A stretch of DNA of 42,559 nucleotides, taken from contig JAHJNW010000085.1 in the NCBI GenBank assembly GCA_018820665.1, forward strand, positions 1 through 42,559. The letters are read 5' to 3'. Position 1 is the first letter of the stretch. Each line of letters opens with the position of its first letter. The position numbers and the translations under genes were made by a program. Source of the stretch: Alphaproteobacteria bacterium. GTDB lineage: Bacteria > Pseudomonadota > Alphaproteobacteria > Caulobacterales > Caulobacteraceae. Under the pieces are notes generated by a model. It was not told where the DNA came from. It saw nothing but the letters and a program-made list of their open reading frames with translations, and ran no database searches. Of the stretch, positions 40,033 through 42,559 are shown in pieces.

Positions 40033-41607
40033 ATGACGATCGCCCAGGCCCAACCCCAACCCCCGGCCCAGCACGACGCCGACGCGGTGGCCATCGCCAC
40101 CTTCTTCGAGGTCTCGCTGGATCTGCTGGTGATCCGCGAACTGGACGGGCGGGTGGTGCGGGCCAGTCCGTCGTGGGAGACCATCCTGGGCCACCGCCCC
40201 GACGAGATGGAGGGCCGGCCGCTGCTGCGCCTGCTTCATCCTGACGACCTCGCCGCCACCCGGCTGAGCGCCGTCGAGGTCGAGACGCGCGGTCCCGGCG
40301 ATCCGGTGGTCGGCTTCATCAACCGCTATCTGCACAAGGCCGGAGGCTGGCGCACCCTCGAATGGCGGTCCCGGCGGGTCGGCGACCGCGTCTATGGCGT
40401 GGCGCGCGACGTCACCGACCGGGTCGCCGCCGAGCGCGCCCTGCTGGAGGCCAAGACCGCCGCCGAGGTCGCCAACCAGGCCAAAACCGACTTCCTCGCC
40501 AATATGAGCCACGAGATCCGCACCCCGCTGAACGGCGTCATCGGCATCGTCGATACCCTGGCCGACACCGAACTGACACCGCCGCAACGCGAGATGGTCG
40601 AGCTGGTGCGCGGCTCGGGCGTGGTGCTGGAGCGGCTGGTCTCGGACATCCTCGACGTCTCCAAGATCGAGGCCGGCCAGCTGGAGATCGAGGTCCGGCC
40701 CTTCGATCTGGAAGCCGAGCTGGACGGGATCATCGACAGCGCCGGTCTGCGCGCCCGCGCCGCCGGCCTGGCCTTCGAGGTGCGGCGCGGCGGGGGCGCC
40801 GCGGGCCTGTTCCTCGGCGACAGCACGCGGATCCAGCAGGTGCTGGCCAATCTGCTGTCCAACGCCGTCAAATTCACCGCCCGCGGCCGCGTCGGCGTGC
40901 GGCTGGACGTGGCCGATCCGGTCTATCCCGGCGGCGCCTGCCTGCTGACCCTCGAGGTCAGCGACACCGGCGTCGGCTTCGCCCCGGAACAGGCCGCCGC
41001 CCTGTTCCAGCGCTTCAGCCAGGCCGACACCACCATCACCCGCCGCTTCGGCGGCACCGGCCTGGGCCTGTCGATCTGCAAGTCGCTGGTCGAGATGATG
41101 GGCGGGGTCATCGACGTCGAATCGACCCCGGGCGAGGGCAGCCGGTTCCGCATCGAACTGCCCCTGACCCGCGCCGCCGCTGCCGCGCCAGAGTCCCGCG
41201 TTGCCGCGCCGCCCCGCCCGGCCAACGACCGGCCGCTGCGCGTCCTGCTGGCCGACGACCACCCGACCAATCAGCGGGTGGTGCAGCTGATCCTCGGGGC
41301 CCAGCAGGCCGAGGTCGTCACCGTCGCCGACGGCGTCGAGGCGCTGACGGCCTTCAAGGCCGGAAATTTTGACCTTGTCCTGATGGACATGCAGATGCCG
41401 GTGATGGACGGCCTCGCCGCCACGCGCGCCATCCGCGCCCACGAGCAGGCCGAGCCGGGCCGGGCGCGGACGCCGGTGGTGATGCTGAGCGCCAACGCCA
41501 TGGCCCGGCACCGGGACGAGGCGCTGGCCGCCGGCGCCGATCTGCATGTGGCCAAGCCGATCACCGCCGCGGCCCTGCTGGCCGGGATCGCGGCGGTGAC
41601 CGGCTAG
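40033..41607 (+). CDS. PAS-histidine kinase-receiver hybrid sensor
   Basis: This is a 524-aa cytoplasmic hybrid kinase: a PAS domain at about 20-128 (LLVIRELDGRVVRASPSWETILGH), a dimerisation domain with H160 (FLANMSHEIRTPLNGVIG), an ATPase domain (N box LANLLSNAVKFTARG, G1 VSDTGVGFAPE, G2 GGTGLGLSI), and a C-terminal receiver (DDHPTNQRV, D452 in LVLMDMQMPVMDG, K at AKPI). The organisation is that of several Caulobacter sensors, but I cannot assign an orthologue. It has no membrane segment, and its signal is unknown. The ATG at 40033 begins the conserved part. A partner histidine phosphotransferase is not nearby. Confidence 0.93.
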   Translation: MTIAQAQPQPPAQHDADAVAIATFFEVSLDLLVIRELDGRVVRASPSWETILGHRPDEMEGRPLLRLLHPDDLAATRLSAVEVETRGPGDPVVGFINRYLHKAGGWRTLEWRSRRVGDRVYGVARDVTDRVAAERALLEAKTAAEVANQAKTDFLANMSHEIRTPLNGVIGIVDTLADTELTPPQREMVELVRGSGVVLERLVSDILDVSKIEAGQLEIEVRPFDLEAELDGIIDSAGLRARAAGLAFEVRRGGGAAGLFLGDSTRIQQVLANLLSNAVKFTARGRVGVRLDVADPVYPGGACLLTLEVSDTGVGFAPEQAAALFQRFSQADTTITRRFGGTGLGLSICKSLVEMMGGVIDVESTPGEGSRFRIELPLTRAAAAAPESRVAAPPRPANDRPLRVLLADDHPTNQRVVQLILGAQQAEVVTVADGVEALTAFKAGNFDLVLMDMQMPVMDGLAATRAIRAHEQAEPGRARTPVVMLSANAMARHRDEALAAGADLHVAKPITAAALLAGIAAVTG

Positions 41608-41611
41608 CGGT

Positions 41612-42163
41612 CTAGCTCAGGACGACGATGGCCACGCGGCGGTTCTGGGCGCGGCCTTCCTCGGTGTCGTTCGAGGCCACCGGGGCCGCCTCGCCATAGG
41701 AGATGGTCGCCATCCGGTTCAGGGCGATGCCGTCGCGGCTGAGGAAGCGGCGCACCGCCTCGGCCCGGGCCTGACCCAGCTGCTCGTTATAGGTCTCGTC
41801 GCCGACCGAGTCGGTATGGCCCTGGATCTCGAGATAGACGTTGCGGTTCTCGGCCTTGAGCCGCTGCGTCAGCTCGGCCAGCCGGGCCTCGGCCTCGGGC
41901 GACAGGGCGTCTTCGTCGGTCGGGAATTTCATCGAGTCGTCCGACAGCACGACCTCATAGAGGAATTTGCCCTCGGCCAGCTGGTGGGCGGCGTTGGCGC
42001 GCGACAGGGCCTCGCCGGCCGTGCCCTCGACCCCGGTCACGCGGGTGTCGACCACGGCGAGGTTCTCACGCACGAATTTGTGGCTGGCGCAGCCGGAGGC
42101 GGTGAAGCCGAGGGCGAGAACCACGCCGGAAAGCGCGGCCGTCCTGAGAGTCGATCTGGTCAA
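41612..42163 (-). CDS. OmpA-family outer-membrane lipoprotein
   Basis: This is a 183-aa lipoprotein (signal LRTAALSGVVLALGFTASGC; lipid-modified Cys after TASG) with a C-terminal OmpA peptidoglycan-binding domain, including LEIQGHTDSVGDETYNEQLGQARAEAVRRFL. The diaminopimelate-binding Asp and Arg of the family are in GHTDSVG and QLGQARAEAV. A helical linker lies between. It probably links the outer membrane to the wall, like Pal-type proteins. The start is TTG at 42163, with AGGAG 7 bases upstream; an ATG is not available near it, and the frame to 42535 crosses into the divergent gene. It converges with the hybrid kinase. Confidence 0.85.
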   Translation of the reverse strand: MTRSTLRTAALSGVVLALGFTASGCASHKFVRENLAVVDTRVTGVEGTAGEALSRANAAHQLAEGKFLYEVVLSDDSMKFPTDEDALSPEAEARLAELTQRLKAENRNVYLEIQGHTDSVGDETYNEQLGQARAEAVRRFLSRDGIALNRMATISYGEAAPVASNDTEEGRAQNRRVAIVVLS

Positions 42164-42356
42164 GTGAAGTCTCCTGTGTGTCCCCGACAGCCCAGCTAGC
42201 TGAGCGGTCACGGCGGAGTGATGACGCGTCCGGGGCGAGAAGATGTCAGCTTGACCATATGCGGCGTTGCTTGCGGGCCGCTGTCGCCACGATCCTGACG
42301 CGAGCGGATGATCTGCAGGACGACACGTCAGGTCTGTGACGACACTCAGGCGGTCA

Positions 42357-42559
42357 ATGTCTATACAGAACGCGGATCGGAGAATGCTGTCGTCCGGCCG
42401 GCGACGCCACGGGCTGACGGCCGTCGCCGGCAGTGTCGGCCTGCATCTGGCCCTGCTGGCCGGCGTGGTCCTGATGCGCCCGCCCGAACCGCCGCCGGTC
42501 CCCGCGCAGACGCCGCGCCCGCCGGTCGAGGTCACCCTGTTCCGCCCGCCGCCGCCGCC
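42357..42559 (+). CDS. TonB-like / energy transducer, N-terminal fragment (3' end outside window)
   Basis: About 67 residues are visible. After a short basic N-terminus (GRRRHGLTAVAGS) comes one membrane segment (VGLHLALLAGVVLM), then a proline-rich stretch (RPPEPPPVPAQTPRPPVEV), the plan of a TonB-type protein that spans the periplasm. AGG lies 7 bases before the ATG at 42357; ATG at 42384 is an alternative. The C-terminal domain is cut by the window edge, so assignment as TonB, TolA or another Pro-rich protein is not certain. It is divergent from the OmpA lipoprotein gene. Confidence 0.65.
   Translation, partial: MSIQNADRRMLSSGRRRHGLTAVAGSVGLHLALLAGVVLMRPPEPPPVPAQTPRPPVEVTLFRPPPP

Noticed and set aside
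39967-41547. 526-codon reverse frame opposite the hybrid kinase
   Set aside because: Shadow frame; the forward strand encodes a complete PAS-kinase-receiver protein.

Overview
The window looks like chromosomal DNA of a high-GC alphaproteobacterium of the family Caulobacteraceae, most likely Brevundimonas or a close relative. The evidence is a gene recognisable as spmX, the stalked-bacterium polarity protein; a short Caulobacter-type flagellin with a sigma-54-like promoter; ftsZ followed by lpxC; an alphaproteobacterial-type NAD regulator; and an ilvE next to an OmpR-family response regulator. The genus is an inference.

Layout. At 1-2.1 kb lie the end of ftsZ, an unusual heptamer-repeat spacer, and lpxC. 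A mosaic of inverted repeats separates these from a tight reverse-strand operon lgt-midA-pgeF (2.3-5.0 kb). Then come ubiK, a YbjN-family gene and proC (5.2-6.8 kb, forward), a small exported protein, and an OmpR/EnvZ-like pair transcribed away from ilvE (6.8-10.5 kb). A TetR regulator is divergent from an aldo/keto reductase, with paired inverted operators between them (10.4-12.3 kb). These are followed by a nucleoside transporter, a glutathione transferase and a large exported DUF305/beta-propeller protein (12.3-16.9 kb). A reverse-strand operon sulP-usp-spermidine synthase-like follows (17.0-20.1 kb), then pgm with a free-standing Hen1-like RNA methyltransferase (20.3-22.6 kb).

The stretch 22.6-26.7 kb is the accessory part. 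It holds five small exported proteins of unknown function. Two are clear paralogues with a prepeptidase (PPC)-like core, and one joins a PPC-like domain to a surface-adhesin-E-like domain. The stretch ends at tRNA-Ser(CGA), beside which lies the truncated N-terminus of a P4-type tyrosine integrase. This is the usual scar of an integrative element and makes it the best candidate for something undescribed.

From 26.9 kb the order is: an HD hydrolase with a NadQ-like NAD regulator; a lipoprotein with a 16-residue repeat; a MoxR-type ATPase; a lone flagellin with a structured leader; exoD; a DUF3008 gene; isovaleryl-CoA dehydrogenase; spmX; mgtE; tRNA-Leu(GAG); lipB; a fliN-like gene; a BCCT transporter; a PAS-kinase-receiver hybrid sensor; an OmpA-type lipoprotein; and the start of a TonB-like gene cut by the window edge.

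Most of the window is housekeeping: envelope (ftsZ, lpxC, lgt, OmpA lipoprotein), cofactors (ubiK, lipB, nadQ), amino acids (proC, ilvE, ivd) and motility or polarity (flagellin, fliN, spmX). Very long open frames occur opposite many genes because of the GC content; I treated these as shadows.
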